Below, one piece after another: positions 25,073 to 36,699 of a DNA stretch of 64,000 nt. The translations under genes were made by a program, and so were the position numbers. How positions within the stretch are numbered: position 1 is the stretch's first letter; each line of letters begins with the position of its first letter. A model generated the notes under the pieces. That model was not told the origin of the DNA. It did no database searches and saw nothing but the letters and a program-made list of their open reading frames with translations. Source of the DNA: Paenibacillus peoriae KCTC 3763 (GTDB lineage: Bacteria; Bacillota; Bacilli; Paenibacillales; Paenibacillaceae); NCBI RefSeq assembly GCF_000236805.1, contig NZ_AGFX01000041.1, positions 248,001-312,000 of the forward strand, read 5' to 3'.

Positions 25073-25939
25073 ATGACTGAGAAAAGCAAATTCTTAAACA
25101 TAGGACTGGTTATGCCAATAGCCCCAATTGACGGATGCAGTTCTGAACATTGGTTAGATGTTAAACGCATTATTACTGAGTCGTTATCTTCAATGCCGGG
25201 ATATAACAGCAATCCCAAAATTGTAAGTGAAGGTAATAGTTCAGGCCTTATTCACAAGCGCATTGTTGAAGGTCTTTATACATCTGACATCATCATCTGT
25301 GATGTAAGTTGTAAAAATCCAAATGTCATGTTTGAGTTGGGAATGAGGTTGGCCTTCGATAAGCCAACTGTTATCATCAAAGATGACAAGACGGACTATA
25401 CTTTTGATGCTGGAGTAATAGAGCATCTTCAGTACCCGAGAGACCTCCGTTATAAGGAAATAGTTCAATTCAAAGAACTGCTTTCTGAAAAAGTTCGAGC
25501 TACTTATGAAGATTCATTGAAAGATTCAGACCATTCACCATTTTTAAAGAGCTTTGGTACTTTCAAAGTTGCTACAATAAAAGAAGATACGGTGACTGCG
25601 GATCAATATATTATTGGCGCAATACGAGATATACAGAATGATATCTCCGTAATCAAAGCATCAGGAATGCGTTCATCGGGATCAAGTTCAAACGATCTTA
25701 ATAAAAAGAATGAACATCGGAAAATTCTCCGTTACGTGAAAGTTCTTTTGAAAGAAATGATATCGAATTATGCTAATTCACATGCTGACGAAATGCCTGT
25801 CATAAATAGTATCTCCGACCTAACAATCCCCTTGGAAGAAAAACTTCAAGAGGATGGAATTATGTTGGATTTTGGTGAAATTAATCAATTGGTACTTGAT
25901 TATTTAGTTGATAATGGAATCCCGTTTTTCAAAATTTAA
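25073..25939 (+). CDS. nucleoside deoxyribosyltransferase/TIR-like protein, candidate defence effector
   Basis: A 288-residue protein. The N-terminal 110 residues have the fold signature of nucleoside 2-deoxyribosyltransferase-like and TIR-like proteins: IGLVMPIAP, then a D-x-I-x-x-D strand (TSDIIICDVS), NPNVMFELGMRLAFDKPTVII with the catalytic-type Glu88, and KDD. The C-terminal part is helical and has no signature I know. AGGAGG lies five bases before the ATG. Proteins with this domain often cleave NAD or nucleotides in phage defence; that role is inferred here. Confidence 0.65.
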   Translation: MTEKSKFLNIGLVMPIAPIDGCSSEHWLDVKRIITESLSSMPGYNSNPKIVSEGNSSGLIHKRIVEGLYTSDIIICDVSCKNPNVMFELGMRLAFDKPTVIIKDDKTDYTFDAGVIEHLQYPRDLRYKEIVQFKELLSEKVRATYEDSLKDSDHSPFLKSFGTFKVATIKEDTVTADQYIIGAIRDIQNDISVIKASGMRSSGSSSNDLNKKNEHRKILRYVKVLLKEMISNYANSHADEMPVINSISDLTIPLEEKLQEDGIMLDFGEINQLVLDYLVDNGIPFFKI

Positions 25940-26170
25940 TCCTTCCTATAGAATTCAGTGGTAAACCCGGCTGCTTTCAACGGCAGCCCGGGTGCCCACG
26001 GCACAGGCTCAGACATCAAGGCCTGTTCGCTCTCCAGGTCTTCCTCCCGATCTGACTCGATTCCGATCTCGTCATGTACATGCAGCACCGTATCGTAGCC
26101 AGCATGCTCTACCTTCAGTCAGAGTGACAGCCAGGCAATCCCTCGCTATGGCCTGAAGAGTCCGATACAA
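25936..26170 (-). pseudogene. C-terminal remnant of a phage family-A DNA polymerase
   Basis: The minus strand reads LQAIARDCLAVTLTE and, after a frameshift, EHAGYDTVLHVHDEIGIESD...PVPWAPGLPLKAAGFTTEFY-R-K-D-stop. HVHDE is motif C of family A polymerases. The segment is markedly GC-richer than its flanks and carries no start. Its stop overlaps the end of the preceding gene on the other strand. It is scrap from a phage or phage-like element. Confidence 0.75.
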
Positions 26171-26177
26171 AGACGTC

Positions 26178-27155
26178 TATAGTCGACCGCAACAGAAACT
26201 AAAACGAGGCTTTGAGAAACGACAATATGCAGTACTCGCTGAGGCCGAATTTTTAGAAATTGTAGTAAAACAATACAGTGATAATGAATCGTTTGATGAA
26301 ATTTTTGAGCATAACATTAAACATACAAGGCTCAAAGATAAAATAATCCGACGACGCACAAACGAGTACAATCACCATATAAAGCCGAAATTCGGACACA
26401 CATCAAGGTCAGAAATACCACTTTAGAGCAAGTCCTAGAGTCTAAAACCCATTTGAACAACAATAGAATCCCTCAATAGCGCCCGAACTGTTTACAGTAA
26501 TTTCAAAGTGCTGATCAATCATGCAATAAAATTTTTTGGGTTAAAAGTTGATCCCACTCTGACGGCCGGTTCAATTCAGCGAGTGCGACCAAATATTAAT
26601 TTCATAAGACTTGAGGATTTTGACCACCGGGTTAACAATCTAGAACATCTACACTACCAGGAGTTGGCTAGATTACTGTTTTACACGGGTTTACGAGTAG
26701 GAAAAGGACTTGCACTAAAGTGGTCAGAAATGAATTTTGAGGAGAACCTGCTTCACGTAAACAAAACGATTGATATAGCCACACGTAAGATCACAACAAC
26801 CAAAACTGAGGGTAGTGTAGGTTACGTTCCGTTTCCTATCTTTATAGGCGAGATGCTAGAGCACATAAAAAAAGAATCCGCAGAGAAAATCTACGGATTC
26901 AATAATGATATGTTTGTATTCGGTGTAGTGGCCCCATACCACTATTCACATTTTCGCAAACATTTTAAGCGCGTTTTTCCTGAATTGCGAATTCATGACT
27001 TGCGTCACAGCTACGCATCATACTTGATTAATAAAGGCGTGGACATCTATCTCGTAAAGGAACTGATGCGACACGACGATATCAAGCAAACAACCAACAC
27101 CCATGGTCATCTTTACGTCGAGAGGAAACGAGAAGCAATGAGCGTATTCGACTAA
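26178..27155 (+). pseudogene. decayed tyrosine integrase of the sufB element
   Basis: An N-terminal DNA-binding part (RPQQKLKRGFEKRQY, KIIRRRTNEYNHHIKPKFG) breaks at frameshifts and stops near 26400-26490. The frame reopens at [15 protein letters not shown] and runs to the end through the catalytic domain: [63 protein letters not shown]. In the last motif the nucleophile Tyr that normally precedes GHL is His (codon CAT). The integrase therefore looks doubly dead. The end lies 75 bases from the attachment core. Confidence 0.85.
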
Positions 27156-27156
27156 T

Positions 27157-27176
27157 CGGTATCATTTCGGTACCAT
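27157..27176. repeat. right arm-type motif of the sufB element
   Basis: CGGTATCATTTCGGTACCAT, two CGGTAxCAT halves directly after the integrase stop; compare 23437-23456. Confidence 0.55.
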
Positions 27177-27222
27177 GACCAATAAGTAAAACCAAGAATA
27201 GCCGATACGCTTAGCTTTTTCC

Positions 27223-28620
27223 TTAACCGATACTGCCTTCCATCTCGAACTTGATCAAACGGTTCATTTCTACCGCATACTCCATCGGCAGCTCTTTGGT
27301 GAACGGCTCGATAAAGCCCATAACGATCATTTGCGTCGCTTCTGCTTCGGTCAGACCACGGCTCATCAGATAGAACAGCTGATCTTCTGAAACTTTGGAA
27401 ACCGTTGCCTCGTGCTCAAGCGTAATATCGTCGTTCATGATTTCATTATAAGGAATCGTATCGGAGGTTGACTGATTATCCAAAATCAACGTATCGCACT
27501 TGATATTCGATTTTGCACCTTGAGCCTGACGACCGAAGGAAGCCAATCCGCGATACGTAACTTTACCGCCATGCTTACTGATCGACTTGGATACAATGGT
27601 CGATGTGGTATCTGGCGCCAAGTGGATCATTTTTGCTCCTGCATCCTGATGCTGACCTTTGCCTGCAACTGCAATGGACAAGACCATGCCTTTGGCTCCA
27701 CGGCCTTTCAGTACAACAGCTGGGTACTTCATCGTCAGCTTGGAACCGATGTTGCCATCGACCCATTCCATCGTTGCATTTTCTTCTGCAACCGCACGTT
27801 TGGTTACCAGGTTGTAGATGTTTGGTGCCCAGTTCTGAATCGTTGTGTAACGAACGCGCGCGTTCTTTTTACAAATGATTTCCACCACGGCGCTATGCAG
27901 CGAGTTTGTGCTGTAAATTGGAGCCGTACAGCCTTCTACATAATGCACAAAGCTGTCTTCATCGGCAATAATGAGCGTACGCTCAAATTGTCCCATGTTT
28001 TCCGAGTTAATGCGGAAGTAAGCCTGCAATGGAACCTCACATTTTACACCTTTGGGTACGTAGATAAAGCTGCCACCTGACCATACCGCACTGTTCAGTG
28101 CTGCAAACTTATTGTCCGCAGGAGGCACAACGGTCGCAAAGTACTCTTTCAGAATTTCAGGATGCTCACGGAGCGCCGTATCAGTGTCCATGAAAATAAC
28201 ACCCTGCTCTTCCAGATCCTTTTGCATGCTATGGTAGACAACCTCGGATTCATACTGTGCAGATACACCAGCCAAAAACTTTTGCTCCGCTTCAGGAATT
28301 CCCAGTTTATCAAAGGTCTCCTTAATTTCCGTTGGAACCTCTTCCCACGTTTTCCCTTGTTTCTCGGAAGGTCTTACATAGTACTGGATATCATCAAAAT
28401 CCAGCTCACCCATATCCCCGCCCCAGGTTGGCATTGGCATTTTTTCAAACTGCTTCAATGCTTTCAGGCGGAATTCCAGCATCCAATCCGGTTCACCTTT
28501 AATTTTAGAGATTTCTTTTACAATTTCCGGAGTGAGACCCTTACCTGTTTGGAAAATGGATTTGTGCTCGTCACGAAAGCCATATTTATACTCTTCCATT
28601 TCCGGTGCTTTCTTGGCCAT
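27223..28620 (-). CDS. sufB: SufB, Fe-S cluster assembly scaffold subunit
   Basis: A 465-residue SufB with family landmarks [68 protein letters not shown] and [16 protein letters not shown]. With SufC and SufD it forms the SufBC2D scaffold. The frame begins at a TTG three codons earlier, but the ATG at 28620 with AGGAGG ten bases upstream gives the usual length. The last 13 codons double as the integration site of the element on its left, and the reading frame was preserved. Last gene of the suf operon. Confidence 0.96.
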   Translation of the reverse strand: MAKKAPEMEEYKYGFRDEHKSIFQTGKGLTPEIVKEISKIKGEPDWMLEFRLKALKQFEKMPMPTWGGDMGELDFDDIQYYVRPSEKQGKTWEEVPTEIKETFDKLGIPEAEQKFLAGVSAQYESEVVYHSMQKDLEEQGVIFMDTDTALREHPEILKEYFATVVPPADNKFAALNSAVWSGGSFIYVPKGVKCEVPLQAYFRINSENMGQFERTLIIADEDSFVHYVEGCTAPIYSTNSLHSAVVEIICKKNARVRYTTIQNWAPNIYNLVTKRAVAEENATMEWVDGNIGSKLTMKYPAVVLKGRGAKGMVLSIAVAGKGQHQDAGAKMIHLAPDTTSTIVSKSISKHGGKVTYRGLASFGRQAQGAKSNIKCDTLILDNQSTSDTIPYNEIMNDDITLEHEATVSKVSEDQLFYLMSRGLTEAEATQMIVMGFIEPFTKELPMEYAVEMNRLIKFEMEGSIG

Positions 28621-28650
28621 GTTTCTCAAACCTCCTCTATCCTAGTTAAA

Positions 28651-31587
<2,937 letters not shown>

Positions 31588-31610
31588 CAGTTTTCCTCCT
31601 CGATTCCGGC

Positions 31611-32393
31611 TTACGCCTCTTGTCCTACAGTTTCATCAACGATGCCCAGCTCTTCCTTGATCCAATCGTAACCGTCTGCTTCCAGACGTTCAGCCAGCTC
31701 AGGACCGCCAGATTTAACGATACGTCCTTGCATCATTACATGAACATAATCAGGCTTAATGTAATTCAACAGACGTTGATAGTGAGTAATCACGAGGAAA
31801 CCACGATCTTCAGAACGCATAGCGTTCACGCCGTTAGCCACGATTCTCAAAGCATCGATATCAAGACCGGAGTCGATTTCGTCAAGAATGACAATTTTCG
31901 GGTCAATCATCATCATTTGCAGAATTTCATTCCGTTTTTTCTCACCACCGGAAAAACCTTCGTTCAAATAGCGATGAGCAAACTCCGGATTCATTTCAAG
32001 CTCCTTCATTTTGCTTTCCATTTGACGGATAAACTTGATCAGGGAAATTTCTTGTCCTTCTTCACGGCGTGCATTAATGGCACTACGCAAAAAGTCAGAG
32101 TTTGTTACCCCTGCAATTTCACTCGGATACTGCATTGCCAGGAACAATCCCGCGCGTGCGCGCTCATCCACTTCCATGTCCAGCACATCTTCTCCATCCA
32201 AGGTTACGTTGCCATCTGTGACTTCATATTTAGGATGACCCATCAAAGCGGAAGCCAATGTACTTTTACCTGTTCCGTTAGGACCCATGATAGCGTGGAT
32301 TTCTCCACCCTTCATTTCAAGGTTAATACCTTTCAAAATTTCCTTACCTTCAATGGTCGCTTTGAGACCTTCAATCTTAAAGTTTGTAGCCAT
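31611..32393 (-). CDS. sufC: SufC, ATPase of the Fe-S assembly scaffold
   Basis: A 260-residue ABC-type ATPase with Walker A GPNGTGKST, signature FSGGEKKRNEI, Walker B IVILDEIDSGLD and the H-loop VITHY. The frame is open further upstream, but MATNFKIEG at 32393 with GGAGGG ten bases before it gives the normal length. It is first of sufCDSUB. Its leader of about 110 bases contains a small perfect hairpin (CAGGGG-AGC-CCCCTG, 32452-32466). Confidence 0.96.
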   Translation of the reverse strand: MATNFKIEGLKATIEGKEILKGINLEMKGGEIHAIMGPNGTGKSTLASALMGHPKYEVTDGNVTLDGEDVLDMEVDERARAGLFLAMQYPSEIAGVTNSDFLRSAINARREEGQEISLIKFIRQMESKMKELEMNPEFAHRYLNEGFSGGEKKRNEILQMMMIDPKIVILDEIDSGLDIDALRIVANGVNAMRSEDRGFLVITHYQRLLNYIKPDYVHVMMQGRIVKSGGPELAERLEADGYDWIKEELGIVDETVGQEA

Positions 32394-32505
32394 ATTCGGA
32401 ATACCCTCCAAAAATTGTAGTGTGGTGTCGAAATCAGAAAGTATATTTAAACAGGGGAGCCCCCTGATTTCAAGCGAAGCAATAGTTAAAATTTTATTTA
32501 TAATC

Positions 32506-32534
32506 ATTCTAAACTGATTCTCAATGATTCTCAA
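32506..32534 (-). promoter_or_regulatory. suf operon promoter with a tandem 10-bp operator-like repeat
   Basis: On the minus strand TTGAGA, 17 bases, TAGAAT. The element TTGAGAATCA occurs twice in perfect tandem (32525-32534 and 32515-32524), covering the -35 and spacer. The second copy can itself pair with TATAAA after 16 bases. Part of the repeat resembles half a Fur box (TGAGAATCATT). Confidence 0.6.
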
Positions 32535-32705
32535 GCTATTTTATAATAAATATCTTTGATGGTGCAAGCAATAGACACGCGTTATGTGCCTTTCTTCATA
32601 AAATGTTCATCCTCCCCAGCCCACAAATAGCCAAATGCATCCTCCAGATCATTATAAACTTACTTTTGTGCTAACTTGAGGTGGAAAATTCTTTTTTTAT
32701 CCATA

Positions 32706-32741
32706 AAAACGCTACTGACAGCAGAACGTCAGTAGCGTTTT
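32706..32741. terminator. terminator after dps
   Basis: AAAACGCTACTGAC, eight bases, GTCAGTAGCGTTTT: a 14-bp perfect stem with A/T flanks. It lies about 90 bases past the dps stop and upstream of the suf promoter. Confidence 0.85.
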
Positions 32742-32831
32742 ACATGTAAAGAGTTTATTACAGAATGACCCTCATCTGTATGGGGTGCTATTAAACTGCC
32801 CGAATTCACATTTAACCGAAATTCCTGCTGA

Positions 32832-33305
32832 TTAGCCCAGATAGGAACGCAGCATCCACATATGCTTCTCCAAATCGGCTTTGTAGCCGATCAGCAAATC
32901 TGCAGTAGGTTGATCGGAAGAGCTTTCTGCCAGCTCAATCCCTTCTTGAAACTCTTCACATAAGGTTGCAAAGTCCTCAATTAAGGTTTGTACCATTTTG
33001 GGAGCATCTTCATTGCCGGTTGCCTCGTGAATGGAGGACAGCTCCAGATATTCCTTCAACGTGGCGGAAGGAGAACCTTTCAATGCGAGCAGTCGCTCGG
33101 CGATCTCATCCATCTTCAACGCAATTTCATTGTATAGCTCTTCAAATTTAGCATGCAGTGTATAAAAACTGGAGCCTTTCACATACCAGTGGTAATTATG
33201 AATTTTCACATATAACACATTCAGGTTAGCGACTTGACGGTTTAAAAGCTCCTCCACCGAATTGGTTTGTGTATTTTTCGAGTTACTTGTTGTTTTAGCC
33301 ATCAT
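32832..33305 (-). CDS. dps: Dps-family DNA-binding ferritin-like protein
   Basis: A 157-residue Dps/MrgA-type protein. The ferroxidase ligands are in NYHWYVKGSSFYTLHAKFEELYNE (His, His, Asp-position, Glu), and the family pattern DEIAERLLALKGSPSATLKEYLE follows. The Ser/Thr/Asn-rich first 15 residues may help bind DNA. AGGAAGGG precedes two adjacent ATG codons (33305 and 33302). Role: iron sequestration and protection against peroxide. No clear PerR box was found by eye. Confidence 0.92.
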   Translation of the reverse strand: MMAKTTSNSKNTQTNSVEELLNRQVANLNVLYVKIHNYHWYVKGSSFYTLHAKFEELYNEIALKMDEIAERLLALKGSPSATLKEYLELSSIHEATGNEDAPKMVQTLIEDFATLCEEFQEGIELAESSSDQPTADLLIGYKADLEKHMWMLRSYLG

Positions 33306-33575
33306 AAATCCCTTCCTTTTTGGTTAATTGACATCCATGAAAGATTACTCTTTATCCTCCATCATGCTGACGGAGAGACGACAGCGGGCATCAATAACCA
33401 CCTGCCGAACATCTGCTTATTCATTACCCTTCCTGCATGGCGATGAAACCAAAGAAAAAAAATGTACAAAATTTCACCGATTTTCGTTATACTTTCTCTA
33501 ACCTATCAAAATACTTGGTTTAATATTGTGATATTTTTCGTATTTTACCGCGCACAATTTATGGAGGTGACTTCG

Positions 33576-34799
33576 TTGTCCCAATATCATCCTTTAACGA
33601 CAGAAGAAGCAATCGAGTTCGTGAAAAGCATCCCCGGATTTTTTAGTCAGGAAGCCCGTCTGGAATGCCGAGAAATCGGTGATGGTAACCTGAATCTGGT
33701 TTTTCATATTACGGATTCTGAATCTGACAAGAGTATCATTGCCAAACAGGCACTTCCCTATGTGAAGATTGTAGGTGAATCCTGGCCGCTGTCGCTGGAT
33801 CGTGCTCGCATTGAACGCGAGGCACTTCAGCAGGAGCACCAAATTTGCCCTGATTTGGTTCCTGCCGTACTGGCCTATGACGAAGAGCTTGCGTTGACCG
33901 TGATGGAGGATCTTAGCTCACACACCATCATGCGCAAGGGATTAATAGAAGGAAATATCTACCCGCAATTTGCCGATCATATCGGAGAATTTCTCGCGCG
34001 CACGCTCTTTTTCACTTCCGATTTGGGCATGAATCAGCAGACCAAAAAAGAGCTGGTTAAACGCTTTATTAACCCGGAGCTCTGTAAAATAACGGAGGAT
34101 CTGATTCTGGATGAACCATACCGATTCTCGGATAATAACAACTACGGAGAGTATATTGAAGACGAGGCAGAGGCACTCCGGACAGATCAGGCCCTTCATC
34201 TGGAAGTGGCTTTGCTGCGGGAAAAGTTTCTGACACGGACAGAAGCGCTGCTGCACGGCGATCTTCACACTGGCAGTATTTTTGTGACGACAGAGTCTAC
34301 GAAGGTCATTGATCCCGAATTTGCCTACTACGGACCGATGGGCTTTGATATCGGAGCGGTAATTGCCAATCTGCTATTGAACTATGCAGCCCAGCCCGGT
34401 TGGATTTCTGGAGAGACGGCTATACAGGAACGCCGTGACTGGCTTTTGCAGACAACGATTCAGGTGTGGGAGCAGTTTGAAGGCAGATTCCGCAAGCTTT
34501 GGGACGAGCATGTCACCGACTCTATGGCACGTACGACCGGATATCAGGATTTGTATCTTCAAAAAGTGCTGCAAGATACGATTGGCTTTGCAGGCTCCAA
34601 AGTGATTCGCCGTATCATCAGCCTGTCGCATGTAGCGGATATCGATACAATTGCCGATCCTGACCTCAAGGAAGCCGCTGAACGTCTGGCGTTATCTATC
34701 GGAAAAAACCTAGTTCTGCGCAATCGTAAGCTGCATTCGATTCAGGAACTGGGAGACATTGTTCGGACAGCAACGGCTGCCCAAAATAAAGGAGCTTAA
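33576..34799 (+). CDS. mtnK: S-methyl-5-thioribose kinase
   Basis: A 407-residue APH-fold kinase: [13 protein letters not shown] (nucleotide loop), [23 protein letters not shown] (catalytic loop with Asp) and [17 protein letters not shown] (metal-binding Asp). It phosphorylates methylthioribose in methionine salvage. The frame is open from 33462, but TTG at 33576 with GGAGGTGA five bases upstream fits the family N-terminus ([11 protein letters not shown]). It is coupled to mtnA by a TAATG overlap. No S-box consensus was found upstream. Confidence 0.93.
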   Translation: MSQYHPLTTEEAIEFVKSIPGFFSQEARLECREIGDGNLNLVFHITDSESDKSIIAKQALPYVKIVGESWPLSLDRARIEREALQQEHQICPDLVPAVLAYDEELALTVMEDLSSHTIMRKGLIEGNIYPQFADHIGEFLARTLFFTSDLGMNQQTKKELVKRFINPELCKITEDLILDEPYRFSDNNNYGEYIEDEAEALRTDQALHLEVALLREKFLTRTEALLHGDLHTGSIFVTTESTKVIDPEFAYYGPMGFDIGAVIANLLLNYAAQPGWISGETAIQERRDWLLQTTIQVWEQFEGRFRKLWDEHVTDSMARTTGYQDLYLQKVLQDTIGFAGSKVIRRIISLSHVADIDTIADPDLKEAAERLALSIGKNLVLRNRKLHSIQELGDIVRTATAAQNKGA

Positions 34800-35917
34800 T
34801 GGATATGAGTGAAAAGAAAAAATCCACCCCCGTAACCTCTGCTAAAGCCGCAGTATCCAGCGGCCAGGCTCTGTCTTCGCTGGTGTGGAAAGGCGACCGC
34901 TTGTCCATGCTGGATCAGCGTCTGCTACCCGAAACGATTGTCATGCTGGATTTGTTCACAGCCGACGAAGTGTGGGATGGCATTCATACGATGAAAGTAC
35001 GCGGTGCGCCTGCCATCGGCATGGCTGCGGCCTACGGCGTTGTACTGGGAGCTTCCGCCTACGGCAGCACAGACGCTGCCGGATGGCTGGAGCATGTGCA
35101 CGGTGTGTGCGGGCATTTGGCTACATCACGACCGACTGCCGTGAACCTGTTCTGGGCATTGGACCGCATGAAGAAGCGGGCCGGGGAACTCGTTGCTGCA
35201 GCTGATGGAGGTCAGATCGAGGACTGGAATGACGGGCTGGAGCGTGAAGCGATAGCCATTCAGGCGGAGGATGAGGAAGTGTGCCGCCAGATCGGCGTCC
35301 ATGCTTTACCTTTGTTCGAGGACGGTATGGGCGTACTTACTCACTGCAATGCTGGCGGATTGGCAACAGCAAAATACGGAACAGCGCTCGCGCCCATGTA
35401 CCTTGCGCAGGAGAATGGCATTCACCTGAAAGTATTTGCCGATGAAACGCGCCCCGTGTTGCAGGGTGCGCGCCTGACCGCTTTCGAGCTTCAGCAGGCA
35501 GGGATTGATGTAACCCTGCTCTGTGACAATATGGCGGGCATGGTGATGTCCAAAGGATGGGTACAGGCCGTCATTGTCGGCACGGACCGAGTGGCCGCTA
35601 ACGGCGATGTGGCCAACAAAATCGGCACCTATAGCCTGGCTGTACTGGCCAAGGCGCATGGCATTCCTTTTTATGTAGCTTCGCCGCTGTCTACAATTGA
35701 TTTGCAGACCTCAACAGGCGCAGATATCCCCATTGAGGAACGTTCTGCGGAGGAGATTACTGAAAGCTTTGGCAAAAGGACAGCCCCGCAGGGCATCAAG
35801 GTCTACAACCCGGCTTTCGACATTACCCCTCATGAGTACATTACCGCCATCATTACCGAAAAAGGGATTGTCCAGGCTCCGTTTAACGACAGTCTGACCG
35901 CTTTGTTTGCGGATTAA
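34799..35917 (+). CDS. mtnA: methylthioribose-1-phosphate isomerase
   Basis: A 372-residue eIF2B-alpha-like isomerase with [16 protein letters not shown] (substrate loop), [10 protein letters not shown] (catalytic Cys), CDNMAGMVM (Asp) and [18 protein letters not shown]. It converts MTR-1-P to methylthioribulose-1-P, directly after MtnK. AAAGGAG lies upstream and the ATG overlaps the mtnK stop. An alternative ATG two codons in is equally possible. The first 20 residues are a nonconserved Lys/Ser-rich extension. Confidence 0.94.
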   Translation: MDMSEKKKSTPVTSAKAAVSSGQALSSLVWKGDRLSMLDQRLLPETIVMLDLFTADEVWDGIHTMKVRGAPAIGMAAAYGVVLGASAYGSTDAAGWLEHVHGVCGHLATSRPTAVNLFWALDRMKKRAGELVAAADGGQIEDWNDGLEREAIAIQAEDEEVCRQIGVHALPLFEDGMGVLTHCNAGGLATAKYGTALAPMYLAQENGIHLKVFADETRPVLQGARLTAFELQQAGIDVTLLCDNMAGMVMSKGWVQAVIVGTDRVAANGDVANKIGTYSLAVLAKAHGIPFYVASPLSTIDLQTSTGADIPIEERSAEEITESFGKRTAPQGIKVYNPAFDITPHEYITAIITEKGIVQAPFNDSLTALFAD

Positions 35918-35986
35918 TCTGTTCTTGCAGATCAAACAGCTCATATAAAGACTAAAATTGCTCTATTGATAAAGTGATTTCTCATA

Positions 35987-36027
35987 GAACAAACCGGAGC
36001 CAAGGAGCCCCGGTTTGTTCATTTTTT
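35987..36027 (+). terminator. terminator after mtnKA
   Basis: GAACAAACCGG, a 12-base loop, CCGGTTTGTTC, then ATTTTTTG. Confidence 0.85.
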
Positions 36028-36067
36028 GCTCCCCTACTTTTGTATGCGGCATGGTATTAAACTTTAT

Positions 36068-36370
36068 TTAGACTAGTTTCAAAAGTGCTTCATATCCCCG
36101 TATACCTGGCTTAATCCCCAACAGCTCCGCTTCCGTTGTCACCGATTCCATCGGCGCTTCCAGCAATTCCTTCAGTGTCTTTACCCCCACAGCTCGTGCG
36201 GCGAGAATTTTCCGATCCGCCAGCCGCTCATTGAGCAATCCGACATCCAGTGCACCACACATGATGTAACCACGGGAGTTGGAGATCGTTAACAGCGTTG
36301 TTTTAGGCAGTTTGACCTCGACTCCGATAAATGTATGCTCACCCACTTGTACGGGTTCCATGTGTATCAT
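36068..36370 (-). CDS. yunC: YunC-like DUF1805 protein
   Basis: A 100-residue protein matching YunC: VGEHTFIGVEVKLPKTTLLT, NSRGYIMCGALDVGLLNERL, ILAARAVGVKTLKELLEAPM, ESVTTEAELLGIKPGIRGYE. The frame opens at 36421, but GAGGAGGTG followed by the ATG at 36370 gives the family length. The function is unknown. It is the last core gene before the 28-bp repeat that opens the island. Confidence 0.85.
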   Translation of the reverse strand: MIHMEPVQVGEHTFIGVEVKLPKTTLLTISNSRGYIMCGALDVGLLNERLADRKILAARAVGVKTLKELLEAPMESVTTEAELLGIKPGIRGYEALLKLV

Positions 36371-36472
36371 GGTTATTACATGCACCTCCTCTTTGTTCAT
36401 CCGGGATATTTTATGCACCATTTACGGGTGGGTGTGGACGTCCGTGGATACATTCAAAATATTAGAGGCTTG

Positions 36473-36500
36473 TTTATGTACAGCACACATATGACGAATT
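36473..36500. repeat. left copy of a 28-bp direct repeat bounding the island
   Basis: Starts TTTATGTACAGCACAC and ends ATGACGAATT; identical over 28 bases to 43580-43607. The minus strand of both copies ends an open frame with YYNSSYVCCT-stop, as att sites in gene 3' ends do. Confidence 0.9.
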
Positions 36501-36686
36501 GTAATACAACTTAACTATTTCATCCTTAAAAATAGCTTCAAACTCTTCATCTGTATAATCTCTATTGCTAGGCACATGATAGCGCTGAGGAAGTCCATTG
36601 TGATCTAATACATGATCAACGATCCCATCCCTATCCGAATATTTCTGAAACGCATTCCGTGTATCTGGAACAGGAGCAGCACATGG
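36474..36686 (-). pseudogene. 3' fragment of an unknown gene
   Basis: After a TGA next to the RNA ligase stop, 70 codons are open: PDTRNAFQKYSDRDGIVDHV, LDHNGLPQRYHVPSNRDYTD, EEFEAIFKDEIVKLYYN and on into the 28-bp repeat. There is no start codon or ribosome site. The composition reads like a real protein end. I do not recognise it. Confidence 0.45.
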
Positions 36687-36699
36687 TCAAATTAATCTT

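Larger units (their letters stand above)
23316..27243. mobile_element. degenerate integrative element inserted at the 3' end of sufB
   Basis: About 3.9 kb bounded by the 14-bp identical core ATACTGCCTTCCAT. It is AT-rich compared with the suf genes. A broken tyrosine integrase lies 75 bases from the right core, and similar 20-bp motifs occur inside both ends (23437 and 27157). The cargo is a putative nuclease, a deoxyribosyltransferase/TIR-like protein and phage scraps. No replication or conjugation gene is left. The left flank carries another integrase remnant, pointing to two successive insertions. Confidence 0.75.

Noticed and set aside
25936-26170. GC-rich stretch as a structural RNA gene
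   Set aside because: It translates as a phage DNA polymerase end with motif HVHDE, which explains the composition.
33306-33575. Search for an S-box (SAM) riboswitch before mtnK
   Set aside because: Expected by analogy with Bacillus, but the CTTATCAAGAG start and other S-box segments are not there.
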